A stretch of DNA of 64,000 bases from Skeletonema tropicum (lineage: Eukaryota; Bacillariophyta; Thalassiosirophyceae; Thalassiosirales; Thalassiosiraceae). A model generated the notes under the pieces. The model had not been told where the DNA came from. It did no database searches and was given only the letters and a program-made list of their open reading frames with translations. Position 1 is the stretch's first letter, and every line of letters begins with the position of its first letter. Location of the stretch: contig JAWZXG010000032.1 of assembly GCA_037178625.1 (NCBI GenBank), positions 62,001 to 126,000 of the forward strand, given 5' to 3'. This document shows positions 38,438 to 49,551 of this stretch, one piece after another. The position numbers and the translations under genes were made by a program.

Positions 38438-38935
38438 TTCTGTGTAGTTGAATAGATTCAGTCATACCAGCCTGCACCTGCAGATTCAAAATAGGTGACA
38501 CTTTGTCGGAGCTTGAATCTTCCCAGCTTTTGAAATTGTTGGAGATGCTGTTGGTGGAGATGTTGGAGCAACTGGAGCAGGGGTTGGATTTGGAGTTGGC
38601 GGATTTGTTGGAAATGCTGTAGGAGGTAGTGTGGGAAGAACTGGAGCTGGAGTCGGATTTGGAGTTGGCGCGTTTGTGGGAGCTTGAGTCTTCCCAGCTT
38701 TAGTCTTCCCAGCTTTTGAAATTGTTGGAGATGCTGTAGGAGGTAGTGTGGGGAAAACCGGAGCAGGGGTTGGATTAGGAGTAGGCAGATTTGTTGGAGT
38801 TGCTGTAGGAGGTAGTGTGGGAAGAACTGGAGCTGGAGTCGGATTTGGAGTTGGCGGATTTGTTGGAAATGCTGTTGGTGGAGATGTTGGAGCAGGGGTT
38901 GGATCCACAAAGTCTACCGATTCGTTGGTACGCAA
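38438..38935 (-). pseudogene. duplicated Pro/Thr-rich tail of an M11 metalloprotease, truncated
   Basis: The minus strand encodes PTxxPTNPPTPNPTPAPV-type repeats and ends like the tail of the metalloprotease at 42615-45009. About 80 bp of 3' sequence, including the CCCTGATTCTGTGTAGTTGA block, is shared. A 2-bp insertion after APTK throws the last codons out of frame, giving an early stop at 38486. The catalytic exons are absent; instead the copy directly abuts the stop codon of the gene at 38942. It is a partial duplication, not a gene. Confidence 0.7.
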
Positions 38936-38941
38936 CAGTGT

Positions 38942-40006
38942 TTAGACTCTGATAACAACTTGTGAATTCTTTGCATCCGCACCAGCCTCAGCAACAGCTG
39001 CAGGAGTAAGAGGCACTCAGAAAACTTCATAAGACTCTTGAACGCCGATTCTTCTAACTTACAGGCTGTCTTGTCAATCAATTGGCGAACAATAGCAGGC
39101 TTAGTATCCACTTTGCGCCGTTTGTTCTTGTCAGATGATAGAGCCTTGGCAGACGCCGAAGCATCAGCGGCAGCTTCGGGCTAAACAAGAGACCCAGTGA
39201 TGTTCTAATAGATAGCAGAGCAGCGTTAGGGTGACATGGTGACGGAGAATAGCATGGGTAATGACCGAACAACAACTATGGTACTTACATCTTCTTGTAA
39301 ACGACTCTTTCTCTCCTTGGCCGCATTCTCCCTCCTAACGGCATTACGACGGTCGTCACGAGCCCTCTTCAATTTAGCAGACTCATCTTTCTGTGCCTGC
39401 GTCTTTTCCTTGGGCGCTCGCTTCTTCTTCTTCTTTGGAGGAGGGACAACTTCCGTCGATATCTGTTGCTGCGCCTTCTCCGTACTTGTTCGCTTTCTCT
39501 TTCCTCTGCCTCCTCCCTCGCTACCGTCTGACATGTCAATCTCTGCTAGAGCCCTCGCTGCAGCTTGTTCCTCGCGCTGCTAAGATTCCAAAATACGATT
39601 AATTGTGGACAATTGCTGCCGGTCTGTGAGCAGGCGCCATTCTCGGACTGCTCTCGCCTTACCTGTAGAAGTTCTCCTCAAAGAAAGCACCTCGGGAGGG
39701 ATATCATGCGTCCCCTTTCCTTTATGGCAAGGGAATACCTCATTGATCGAGCCATTAGAACTAAAGTCACAACGTGCAGTCTTATCAGCCAGGCTTTCGT
39801 TGCTCGTGATGCGGCTGACTCATTCGCAGCTTGTTGCTTCGCCGACGGCTTCAACACTCGACCAGTTCGGGACGTCTTCTTTGGAGCCTCAGTGCTCGTG
39901 AGTTGACCACCCCCGACTCTGCAATAGGGGTGGTTTCCCTACCGTTTTGGATGGAGAGTTCGTTACAATCCTTCGATTGATCGGTCGGTTGAGTTTTGGT
40001 TGACAT
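38942..40006 (-). pseudogene. lysine-rich, probably nuclear protein gene with three exons, two frameshifts and one nonsense codon
   Basis: From an ATG at 40006 (MSTKTQPTDQSKDC) the coding signal moves frame near 39890-39905 (into TEAPKKTSRTGRVLKPSAK) and again near 39790-39815 (into LADKTARCDFSSNG). It then runs through REWRLLTDRQQLSTINRI to a TAG at 39580-39582. The same frame continues after the TAG with QREEQAAARALAEIDMSDG and a Lys/Arg-rich stretch (PPPKKKKKRAPKEK). Introns are clear: donor GTAAGT at 39288 and acceptor TTTAG at 39181, then donor GTAAGT at 39062 and acceptor CTGCAG at 38998. Exon 2 is 39063-39180, and exon 3 (38942-38997) ends AEAGADAKNSQVVIRV-stop. Basic motifs suggest nuclear location; the family is not recognised. 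It could be a recently broken gene, or an intact one with assembly errors. Confidence 0.5.
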
Positions 40007-40227
40007 CGGAGGTCGGAATGATTGAGATGTTTACTAGCGTTATGCGAATTTATCTAGTGCTCGGCAAATCTTTAAAACGTGCGACGGTGAGTCTACTGGC
40101 GTTTAAAACGCCAGCTAGCTCCCCCCCCCCCCCGAAAGTACCGTTAATCTTGTGTGTGCTGCGTGTGAAGGAGATAAATAACCCTAAATTTTTGTTCTGC
40201 CCAGCTCCATCCAGCCCAGCTTGGCAC

Positions 40228-40422
40228 TTTCTCTCTGTCTCGGTTCCTTGGCCTTTCTCGACAAAGTAGTTGGAGTGCAACTCAATCTAAACTCGTGGAC
40301 TCCTCCTCTTCTCAAAGAAATAACCTACATGGGTGTCAGCCAACTACAATAACTAAAATTAACATCCCTACTTCTTCTTCTGAAAAAAGTTGCTCCCTCC
40401 ACCTCCACCTCCACGGAGTTAA
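40228..40422 (+). repeat. dispersed repeat copy 1 (pairs with 45749-45955)
   Basis: About 200 bp are shared with 45749-45955 in the same orientation, including GTTGGAGTGCAACT, GTCAGCCAACTACAATAACT and AAAAAAGTTGCTCCCTCC. It lies just upstream of the broken lysine-rich gene, as its partner lies upstream of the metalloprotease. Confidence 0.75.
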
Positions 40423-42614
40423 CATACTCAAGAGGATTTCTACACTCAAGTCTGCTCTGGTATCACTGCCGCTAGATGCCATGTACTGGATCGATTCCGA
40501 TTCTTCATGGGGATGACATTTTCTGATTCCGTGATCAAGAGTGTGTGCCCAATTAATTATGTCTACTATTGACATGCTCACGTCTATACAACATACCATG
40601 TCTGTATTTGGTGCTGAGGGAAGTTCTTTTATCACATGTATCACCCATTGATATGGATGCTATTAAACGGTCATACACATCTATTCCATGATGTTATGGA
40701 ACGGGGTTTTATGTTTTCAGAGAGCGTCATCGTATCATTCCATCGACACACAGCGATCTACATCCGCTAATCAACTTCATGCCAATACTCTTGCTGTGTG
40801 AGGAGATCCTGTTCTTTCGACGATTGTTTTATCCGCAATGATAGATGATATGAAGCGATCTCTGGCTAAGTGTATGGTCACCCTAGCCAGCAAATCTGTT
40901 CTCAGTGAGTATTTGACTTCAAGAAATGGTCAACATAGCGTCGGAAAGCTGAGAGTGAGAGGAGTTCAAATCCGTGGCTTGCTTGGCAAGGTTTTGAATC
41001 GTGGTCAAATGAATGTGTGATGTGGAGCTGAAGACCAGGGTAAATTGAGAAAAGGGATCTTTTTTGGGGTTAACCCCCAAGTCAAGCTAGGGAATGGGGC
41101 TAACAAAATATTTTTTTATTTTTGGAAGCAACTCATGGATTTGGAACCAGCTCAACGAGAGGAGCATTTTAAGCCTATAAAAAGGTAGGTTAGCCCCAGT
41201 GGCGGCTGAGAACAGATAATTTAGCCAATATTGGCTAGCCTGACCATACACTTAGCCCTCTGCCAATGTGCTAGTTATTGAAGATGATGATGGATTTGCT
41301 CACAACAACAACATTAAAACTTATTAACACTCACAAGTTCCACAAGATCGATGATTCTTACTTCTTGCTAGCTGTGATATGTATCACAACTTAATTGAGC
41401 ATCGTGACTTCCAGCGCAGAGGACTTTGGCAACTGTCACTGACTGTTCTATTCCCAAGTTCTTTGTTACATACTTCCGTCGGCAAGGAAAGTCTACCGCT
41501 GGATTTGTTCTGGATCGTGTCTGCAGTATACAAGACATCTTTTCTTTTGAGTTCTGGAAGACATCAACATCAACCTCAATCCATCGACTTGATACTTGAG
41601 ATCATGTCTTCTTGTTTCGGAAAGGCACTTCTTGCATGTCTTGCACAAACGATGCTGTCTTATTGGTGAAGGATATCAATTTGGCATTACTCTGGGCTGT
41701 GGGGAGGGTTTCTCACACATAAACGAACTTCAACATCCATGTCACCAGTTATTGCTAGGTATGCTGACTTGTGCTTTACGGATAATGCTACTTCGTTGAC
41801 CATCGGTAATGATGTTTTTACGACCAATATCGCCGCTTGTGTCGCATCGTTGGTTACTGGGGAGCTTTTGTCTAAGAAAACCAAGCATAATGTCCGCTGC
41901 CTTCATCAAGATGATTTGGTTATATATATTGGAAGTCTGCAACAAGATATTTCGTGGCATTCCAACACCTTTCTGGTTTTGTCGTCATCATCAGTGTTCT
42001 CTTTGGAAGTAGTACTCAACTTCATCGCAATCGCATCTTCTTGCCATGGGGAGTGGGGAGCTGCTCCATCCAACTGCACTTTGATCACTTTGCAAATCAT
42101 CTACATACTTTTGCATGATCTTGTGAGCTACGAAACTACCTCTACGGATAATGGCAGGTTCTACGCTAAGACTAAGAGACCATCTTGTACATCTTCGATG
42201 GATGTGAGCAATTGTTACTAAGTGTTACCTGTGACTGTGACTGCGACGATCCAATACTTTATTAATTTAGAGTTGCCTCGATGCTTCGAGATGAATAGGG
42301 AACGCTTGCCTGTGCGTCTGTGCAACGTTTCTACTGCCATTTGGTTGTTGGAGAATAGCAATGCGATGTACGAGAGTGTGGGATTATTTTATGGAGAGAT
42401 TGAAGGGGGGGGCAGAAAAATACTCAACATCTAAATTACTATGTATCTACAGCCCAGAAAGTCCCCAAAAGGGGGGTGGTGGGAAAATTTTATCTAGTGG
42501 CAAAATTGGTATGCTTTCTCAAAATCAGCCCTAACCCTAACGCTGAAGCATTGACCTTTCCACAGTTGGCACGCCCAGGGGCTCTAGCAGTTATGGAAGC
42601 AGTAAGCAGTCTGC
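40423..42614. other. gene-poor stretch, no supported gene
   Basis: The longest frame (41739-42221, plus, 160 codons) has no recognisable domain and competes with other frames. A GGGGTTAACCCC palindrome is at 41066-41077, and two telomere-type CCCTAA units are near 42530. Nothing else stands out. Confidence 0.4.
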
Positions 42615-45009
42615 TCATTTAGTCTCATCCACTTTTTCCCTGATTCTGTGTAGTTGAATAGATTCAGTCATACCAGCCTGCAGATTCAAAATAGGTGCCT
42701 TTGTCGGAGCTTGAGTCTTCCCAGATTTTGAAACTGTTGGAACTCCTGTTGGTGGAGATGTTGGAGCAACTGGAGCAGGGGTTGGATTAGGAGTAGGCGG
42801 ATTTGTTGGAAATGCTGTAGGAGGTAGTGTGGGAAGAACTGGAGCTGGAGTCGGATTTGGAGTTGGCGCGTTTGTGGGAGCTTGAGTCTTCCCAGATTTT
42901 GAAACTGTTGGAACTCCTGTTGGTGGAAATGTTGGAGCAACTGGAGCAGGGGTTGGATTAGGAGTAGGCGGATTGGTTGGAAATGCTGTAGGAGGTAGTG
43001 TGGGAAGAACTGGAGCTGGAGTCGGATTTGGAGTTGGCGGATTTGTTGGAAATGCTGTAGGAGGTAGTGTGGCAAGAACTGGAGCAGGGGTTGGATTAGG
43101 AGTAGGCGGATTTGTTGGAAATGCTGTAGGAGGTAGTGTGGCAAGAACTGGAGCTGGAGTTGGATTAGGAGTAGGCGGATTTGTTGGAAATGCTGTAGGA
43201 GGTAGTGTGGCAAGAACTGGAGCAGGGGTTGGATTAGGAGTAGGCGGATTTGTTGGAAATGCTGTTGGTTGAGGTGTGGCAGTGCCGTCCGAAATGGAGA
43301 TGACTGCAGTACCTGGGCTCGTGGAAATATCAATCGAATCGACTGTGATCGTAACAGTCTTTCCAAGTCCGCCGAAATCCGAGATGGCATAAGACTGTCC
43401 TTGAGAGAGCAATGCTCTCAACCAACTCTGAGAAAAAGACTCTCCATTACCATCTTCGACTTGGACGATGTTTACTTGGTCGTCACCCTCGTCATTCAAC
43501 CTGTTGGGTCCAGTAGCACGGTTGAATCCAACGAAGTAGTCAGCACCAGTTCCAGTCTCAAGCCTAACAATTACAGGATTGCCGCCTCGAATATCATACT
43601 CTCCAATCCCCACCAATGTCAATGTATTAGAGTACCCTGCAGTTCTGGGATCTTCAGTGATTTCCGCATTATCGTACCAGTTGAGCTGAAAGTTTTTGGC
43701 AGGGTTGAAGCACTGGAAGCCGTCATCACTGTACTGTGGGTTCCCCATAGTGCAGGTATGATCAGCGTATTCTTTCAAAAGGTCGGCTGAATTCTCGTTC
43801 GCGCCTGAATGGGCGAGGCCGAAGTTGTGACCGAGCTGCAATTACGGAAGCGGAAGCGGAAGGTCAGGAGATAGAAGTCATTAGTAAACTATCTGCAAAT
43901 GCCACGAGTTAAAGAAAACAAACAAATGCAACTATTATCATACTACTCACCTCATGCATAAGCACCCCAGGAACCCCGTAGTAATAACTAACATAGACAC
44001 TGTTCCAACTGTTGATGTATGCATACCCGGCCCATCCACAATCGGTGCCATAGCAATTCTCCAGAGAATAAAGGACGTAATCATAAGGTCCAGGCAAGGA
44101 ATGACCGAGCTTGTTCGTGACTGCAGTTGTGACAGCGTTACGGATATCGTCGTCACTTGATCCATTCAATGAAACATCGATAGTAACCTCGATGACACCC
44201 GGAGCCACCTCCATATCGGAAGTTGCACTATTCTGAATGATGAGTTGTGGCACGACAGTTAGCTGGTTCCAGGAGCATTCTTCCAATCCGCTCTTGAGAT
44301 TAACTGGATCGTCCCCCGTTCCAAATACCTCGTTACTAGATGAAGAGATGATAGATGAAGCAGTGAGTCGACAACAAAAACAAGAAGGAAAGATTAGTTA
44401 CAGTTACAAGTCACATGACGCTTATCATGTGCATCAAATGAATTTGAATTACTATTTGTTCAATACTCACCTCATGGTAGTGGCATCATCAGAGTAAACG
44501 AGCCCGTTGGCGTCAGTTACCCTAACAAGAAGCATGTTGAGATTTCCCGTCGTGTCCACGAGACGGCGTTGCTTCTGGGCCTTGGCCGAGGGCGTCTTTG
44601 ACACCTTGGAACTCATCTTGACAACGGGATCGATCTTTACCTCTTGGCTCTCAGTAATCTCATCACCTTCAATGTCGAGCATGTCTACTCCTGGATCAAC
44701 TTCACCGGAGTAGATCATTTCCGTCAAATCAGCTCTCTGGTGGGGGGAAAGGCTGAGTGGGGCAGTGATACCCGAGATGCCACTGGCATCTTTGGGGTCC
44801 ATCTCACATTCGAGTTTCATCTCTCGATGAGGCTCGCCCTCTTTGGCGAGAAATTCAATCGCCATGATAGTGCACGCACTCGAGGCGAGTAGCTGGCGGC
44901 GCAGCCCCTTGGCCTTGACTTCGAGACCTTGCTTGGCTTCGAGACTGTGAGGAGCGGTGGAGGCAAGGAGCGCCCAAAAGGCGGCGGAAGCAGAGTACGA
45001 GAGACGCAT
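42615..45009 (-). CDS. gametolysin-type (peptidase M11) secreted zinc metalloprotease with Pro/Thr-rich tail
   Basis: Three exons splice to 714 residues: 45009-44471, 44335-43951 and 43835-42615. Introns have GTGAGT donors and TAG or GCAG acceptors. The start is the ATG at 45009 (MRLSYSASAAFWALL), which begins a signal peptide of about 25 residues; an upstream TTG frame is ignored. A propeptide-like region is followed by NEVFGTGDDPVNLKS and a cysteine-bearing block, then the zinc site HELGHNFGLAH (about residues 307-317). The Met-turn region is CTMGNPQYSDD, followed by FNPAKNFQLNWY. These fit peptidase M11, the family of the Chlamydomonas cell-wall lysin gametolysin. From about residue 500 the protein is 23-residue Pro/Thr repeats, typical of extracellular linkers. 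It probably acts outside the cell on wall or matrix glycoproteins. Confidence 0.85.
42780..43275. repeat. 69-bp minisatellite encoding the Pro/Thr tail
   Basis: Units of 69 bp (23 residues, PTAFPTNPPTPNPTPAPV plus a five-residue linker) are repeated about six times, with a spacer unit carrying SKSGKTQAPTNA. Unit differences are mostly in the linker (LATLP or LPTLP). The same unit occurs in the truncated copy at 38486-38920, where it has diverged. Antisense glycine/valine frames over this tract are shadows. Confidence 0.85.
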
Positions 45010-45748
45010 GTTGATGAGTAACAATATTATCAGGGGGAGGGAGTAAGGGTAGCAGTCAGTAACAATGGGGGTGTTTTGCTTCAGTTGTTGATGATGATTA
45101 ACTATTTATGATGCTGCACTAGCACTAGTTGTGGCAAAATCAAAGTGATTGATCGTGATCGTGCGCAAAGAAGGCTAGAGTTCTGTGCACTTTCCACAGA
45201 GATAGAGAAGAAGGGCTACACTATTACTATTTCTACATATTGCTCTACCACTACTTGGCTACTGCACTGGTCATCTTTCCCTGCATATTTTCACGATCAC
45301 GATCATCATCTTTCCCTGCATATTTTCACGATCATGAGCCGACGTCCACGAGCACGAGGTTGCTGTATGGTATGTTATGTTGTGCACAATTTTTTCCGCG
45401 ACTGACAGGTTGTTTCTGGCTGGGGTGGGGTCATCGCTTCGGGTCATCGGATCAGTCATCGATCGTGCGTTGAACTTAGTTTTGGAGATGTGTCATTTCA
45501 GAATGACTCTGTGACCCGATCGAGGCAGCCAAAGGCCGGAGGGGGGGCTAAGCCTGCTTCTCTGCCATACACGACTAACTTTCCGAAGTATTATACCTAT
45601 GATGTTGTACATACATAGAGATAACCTACTTGCTCAGAAACCACACGCAACACGCACCTCATCTTGTGGCTGGGGTTTGCTGGATGTCGCGATTGCTGTC
45701 CAGCTCTAGCTTCAGCCTTCAGGCCTTCAGACTTCAGACCAGCTTCTC

Positions 45749-45955
45749 CTTTCTCTCGGTCTCGTTTCCTTGGCCCGCCTATCTCGACAAAATAAGTTGG
45801 AGTGCAACTCTATCTAATTCGTTGAGTCCTCCCCTTCTCAAAGAAGTAACCTACACCTACACCTACATGCGTGTCAGCCAACTACAATAACTAAAATTAA
45901 CATACCTACTTCTTCTTCCGAAAAAAGTTGCTCCCTCCACCTCTACCTCCACCTT
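45749..45955 (+). repeat. dispersed repeat copy 2 (pairs with 40228-40422)
   Basis: This is the partner of the repeat at 40228-40422, with an extra CTACAC expansion (CCTACACCTACACCTACATG) relative to copy 1. It lies about 740 bp upstream of the metalloprotease start on the minus strand. Confidence 0.75.
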
Positions 45956-46284
45956 CAGCGAGTTGATGCATACAAGCCTCGAGGCAATCCTACAAATAAT
46001 ATTCTTCCATGTTTCAGGTTTCCCCCGATGAAAACAAAGCACGATATCAGCTTGGGAAAGGCAAAGGCAAAAGAATCCTCAACATCCACTCTCTTGATTC
46101 GCGTGTCTTGGAATTCTGTGACTCCAATTCCCTGATGCAAGGTGAGACGATCTTTGCTGACGATTTATGAAACTATGTACTCTTACTCATATCTCACTCG
46201 ACTTACCGCTTATACTCATACATAAGGGAGGGACACATACTTTTATGGAACATGAGAATAACGCGTCTATCTCAACTGTGTGAA

Positions 46285-46857
46285 TCATTCTAGGAGTACT
46301 ATGAGGTGGACACCAAAGGAAATGACGATAAATACAAAATACAGTTCATCCTCCAAATTCAAGGCCAAGTCATACACGAACCTGCAGCTCTTTGATGTAC
46401 TTTCGCATATGATCAGCACTCTTCGAAGGCAACATCTGTGCCACTTGGAGACTTGGACTTGAGTGCAAGTATCATTGAAAGCGGATTCGTCCAAAACCTT
46501 CAATCATCTCTGTTGGCTGTCGAGGATGTCACTTGGCGTCCACCATACAGAGATGTCAAAATCCGACAAGTAATAGTAAAAGTTCTGAAAAAGCGTACAC
46601 ACAAACGCGTAGGCGTAGAAGGGTCTATCAATGGAGATGAATGGCGATGTTGTCGAGGTATTTGTTTGCATTGAGCCGGTGAATTTTGTGCTCGACCACA
46701 TATAGTACACTAAGACTGATCCACAAGAAATGCTTCAGCAACAGGTCAAGGCCAAAGCTAAGCTAGTTCCACTTGTCTCAATCATGACAAATGACCCCAT
46801 TGACTTAAATGATATCATGACTTTATTTGAGGAAGATTCTTTCGTTCAACAGCGATA
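46285..46857 (+). pseudogene. decayed coding relic, family not recognised
   Basis: A protein-like frame starts EYYEVDTKGNDDKYKIQF, passes an in-frame TGA at about 46394, and continues through SVPLGDLDLSASIIESG and VEDVTWRPPYRDVKIRQV to GSINGDE. It then changes frame to GDVVEVFVCIEPVNFVLDH, passes a TAG, and reads YTKTDPQEMLQQQVKAKAK to FEEDSFVQQR-stop. At least three lesions are needed to explain it. No domain is recognised; it could be a remnant of a host gene or a transposon gag-like protein. Confidence 0.35.
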
Positions 46858-48661
46858 AAGTTGACATACGAATAAGGACTCTAGCTTACGTCTCTCTCCT
46901 ATCTACAAAAAGATTGCTTCCTCGGTTGCGTCATCACCACAACATTGTTTCTCAACAAGGGACGGCTCCCACAATGTATTTCGCAACTCACATACTTGTA
47001 TTGCCATTATTCTCTGTTGCTTAAGTTTACACCACCACAGCTGGTGAATTGCTGCCAAACTACTTTCACTTTTGCCTCAGAGAGTAAATTGACTACGGTA
47101 TTGTATGCCAAGGTGTAGAAAAGCCGATCAATAAAGGAGGTGTTCCCGCTGACATTAACTATCATTTGGTCCACCTCCTGCATTGCTCATCATCAACCAA
47201 ATCAATTGTTGTATCTTTTTCACAACATTGTTTGCTAGACTTTTTGTAGGAATGACTTGTCCATAGCACGACATTTCTGTCCTGAACAGGAGCATGAATG
47301 GCTTCGACAGGCTGTAGCAGCTGTCATCTTTGCCGCTAGAGCAATTTCATTTGCGAATACTTCGACATTCTGGAGCAAGTTATCGATAATATCGACCTTG
47401 CCTTCGCCCTCCTTCTTTTTCTTCAACAAGCAAATATGCACATAAATACTAGATCTGCTTCTGCTTGCGAGGTATGATGCAGAATTGAGATTACCTAAAC
47501 TGCCACTCTTTCATCGTAATCATTTGCCACGGATGTATCAGCTAGAGATATTATAGTAACAAGTAACAGCCTCCGTTGATGCTACTGCGTTATCGAATAG
47601 TTCTTTTATAATTTCATTGCGTAATCTAATGTGGCACTATTGCGATCACGGTCCTTGCCGTGTCCATGTCCTTGATCATTGTTTCAGTGTTGATAAGATT
47701 CGTGATGCGCTAGATAGAATACTTCAGTATGAGACTTGATTCCACGAAGTGATGATGATCAGTCCGCCTCTTCGCTAGCATGGTCAATCAATGTGCGTGG
47801 CGACGGCTTGAGCCAACATGCCGATGATGAGGAACGTTTTGTCGATTATGATCATGATTTGCCGTAGAGCACATTTGTTCTTGCTGTGGATATCTGGGAA
47901 CGAATCAAACACACAAATGACGATAGACGAAGGATACTCACGCAATGCTGATTTTTCAGACTGACTACTTACCTTACATGTTGCAAACATTAATGACAAC
48001 GAGATGAATGATACCACGATGAAGCGGGCCTTGCTTCTTGCTCTTTTGTGTGGGGCTTCAGGTTACATAGATTAGAGGTAGATGACAATCAAAAGCATTT
48101 TTTGATTCTTTTATGTCTTTCGGAGTACCAGACGGACGAAAACAGACTCCTCCAACTAAATCTGCCCGGCGAAAGTCTCTGACGTCCCGGCCGTATCGTA
48201 GTCATTCTACGAAGGAATAGTAGGAAGCCGGGCAGCTCTGATTTTTCAGCTGAAGCTGGAGAAGCTTTCATCCAAAAATTTGCAAGTAGAGTGGTTTTAG
48301 TTGGTCCGGAACGCTGCACGCTGTCTTGTCGTTTGGTGACGTCATGAGTGCCGGGTCATTGGTTCGGCTTTTTTGCGTTCCGGTGGTTTTAGTCGGGCCG
48401 GTGTTCAGGACGCGCTGAACGATAGCGAAGAGGAGGCGATGCAATACAAAGGCGTCAAAAAGGTGAAGTAGCAAGTAGGTAGGTACATCATTCACCTCAT
48501 TCTTCATGACATGACAGAGTATTATCTACTACTAAAATAATATAAAGTTTGCTTTCTCTAGACGATGTTGGCAAGTATTACTATTGTAGGGATTCAGACA
48601 ATCATATAACAGAAATTTTAAAGTACGTCTTATTATTGTAGGGATTCAGACAGTGCACGAC

Positions 48662-49175
48662 ATGATGATGTCTTGTGCGTCGTGTGGTGTAGAGAAGCTG
48701 ACCACAAGCACAAATTGAAGATATGTACCGCTTGTAATTTCGTACCATGTTGCTGTGTTGAGAATGTCAGAAGGAACATTGGCAGCATCACAAGCGAGAG
48801 TGCAAGGTAAGGGCCGCTGAACTACGTGACAAGGTTTCATTCAAGCAGCTGAAAGCAGTTACGTTGGTGATTGCCCCATTTGTTCTTTACCGCTACCACT
48901 TGATAGAAATAAATCGAAAGTGATGTCATGCTGCAGCAAAAGAATCTCGTGGTGGCTTGCTTTGCCTTTGCCAATAGAAGCGGGAGATCTCTGAAGCAGA
49001 GTTGTCCATTCTGCCGGGAACGGTTGCCAAAGATGAAGACGAAGCCAATCTGATTACAATAAGGAGGGTAGAAACGAATGTTCCGGTTGCAACGCATGAA
49101 ATGGGCATAAAGTACTTTATTGTGGAGATTAAAAATGGGCTTGCATTCTACAATTTCAAATGCAGCCGGCCGGCG
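48662..49175 (+). pseudogene. decayed MYND finger + RING-like + Sel1-type gene fragment
   Basis: Read across frames, the plus strand gives the start of a known diatom-type protein: MMSCASCG, then KICTAC, then KEHWQHHKRECKVRAAELRD (a MYND finger with its usual H-x3-C end, 48772-48807), then DCPICSLPLPLD (CPIC at 48872), SCCSK, and CPFCRERLPK (CPFC at 49003). It then gives DEDEANLITIRRV and VPVATHEMG, the usual lead-in to Sel1 repeats. At least four frameshifts or stops break it, and the Sel1 repeats themselves are missing. Intact relatives are thought to be zinc-binding scaffold or ubiquitin-related proteins. It lies wholly inside the inverted-repeat element. Confidence 0.72.
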
Positions 49176-49283
49176 GCGGTTGTTGCTGTTGCCGCTGACG
49201 GCGGTACCCGCCGACGCAGCAGAGGGGACACCGACACCACCATGGCGGCCGTTGTTGCCGTCGATAGAGGGTTGTGAAGACAT
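48837..49283 (-). CDS. 148-aa ORF antisense to the MYND/RING relic, doubtful
   Basis: An ATG at 49283 opens MSSQPSIDGNNGRHGG and a Ser/Asn/Gly-rich N-terminus typical of disordered diatom proteins. From about residue 50, however, the frame lies antisense to the MYND/RING relic. At most the first 45-50 residues look like a captured 5' end of some gene. No domain is present. Confidence 0.2.
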   Translation of the reverse strand: MSSQPSIDGNNGRHGGVGVPSAASAGTAVSGNSNNRRRPAAFEIVECKPIFNLHNKVLYAHFMRCNRNIRFYPPYCNQIGFVFIFGNRSRQNGQLCFRDLPLLLAKAKQATTRFFCCSMTSLSIYFYQVVAVKNKWGNHQRNCFQLLE

Positions 49284-49551
49284 GATGTTATGTATTTACT
49301 ATGATGTGTTGTGTTGGCTGTAGGTTTCATTCGTCATTCGATGGAGAACGATGAAATCCATTTGTACCAATTCCTACGTGAAATGTCGGGAACGCTGTTG
49401 GTACGCAAAAGAGGTTGTTTGCGAACCAACAGCGTTAGTTCCCAACTCGTTCGGAACGCTGTTGGTACGCACGCTACTTTGTCACACCTGACGTCACCAC
49501 TCGCGCGTAATGCGCACAAAAACAGCGTTCCGGACCAACTAAAACCACTCT

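Larger units (their letters stand above)
45010..48287. other. gene-poor stretch with one decayed coding relic and one dispersed repeat
   Basis: Apart from the entries at 45749-45955 and 46285-46857, only short unrecognised frames are seen. A short tandem of CTTTCCCTGCATATTTTCACG is at 45273-45330. Confidence 0.4.
48288..49551. mobile_element. terminal-inverted-repeat DNA element carrying a gene fragment, non-autonomous
   Basis: The ends are perfect 29-bp inverted repeats: AGAGTGGTTTTAGTTGGTCC plus nine more bases at 48288-48316, and the complement at 49523-49551. Further in, a GGTGACGTCA block recurs in inverted orientation (48335-48344 and 49485-49494). The right arm also has repeated GCTGTTGGTACGC phrases. 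No target duplication could be read with confidence. There is no transposase; the interior holds a decayed MYND/RING/Sel1 gene fragment. The superfamily is not assigned. Confidence 0.7.

Noticed and set aside
41739..42221. 160-codon plus frame as a gene
   Set aside because: It has no domain, no context, and competing frames on the opposite strand.
42686..43390. Alternative frames over the Pro/Thr repeats (Leu/Gln-rich minus frame, Gly/Val-rich plus frame)
   Set aside because: These are shadows created by the 69-bp repeat; the Pro/Thr frame is continuous with the M11 catalytic domain.
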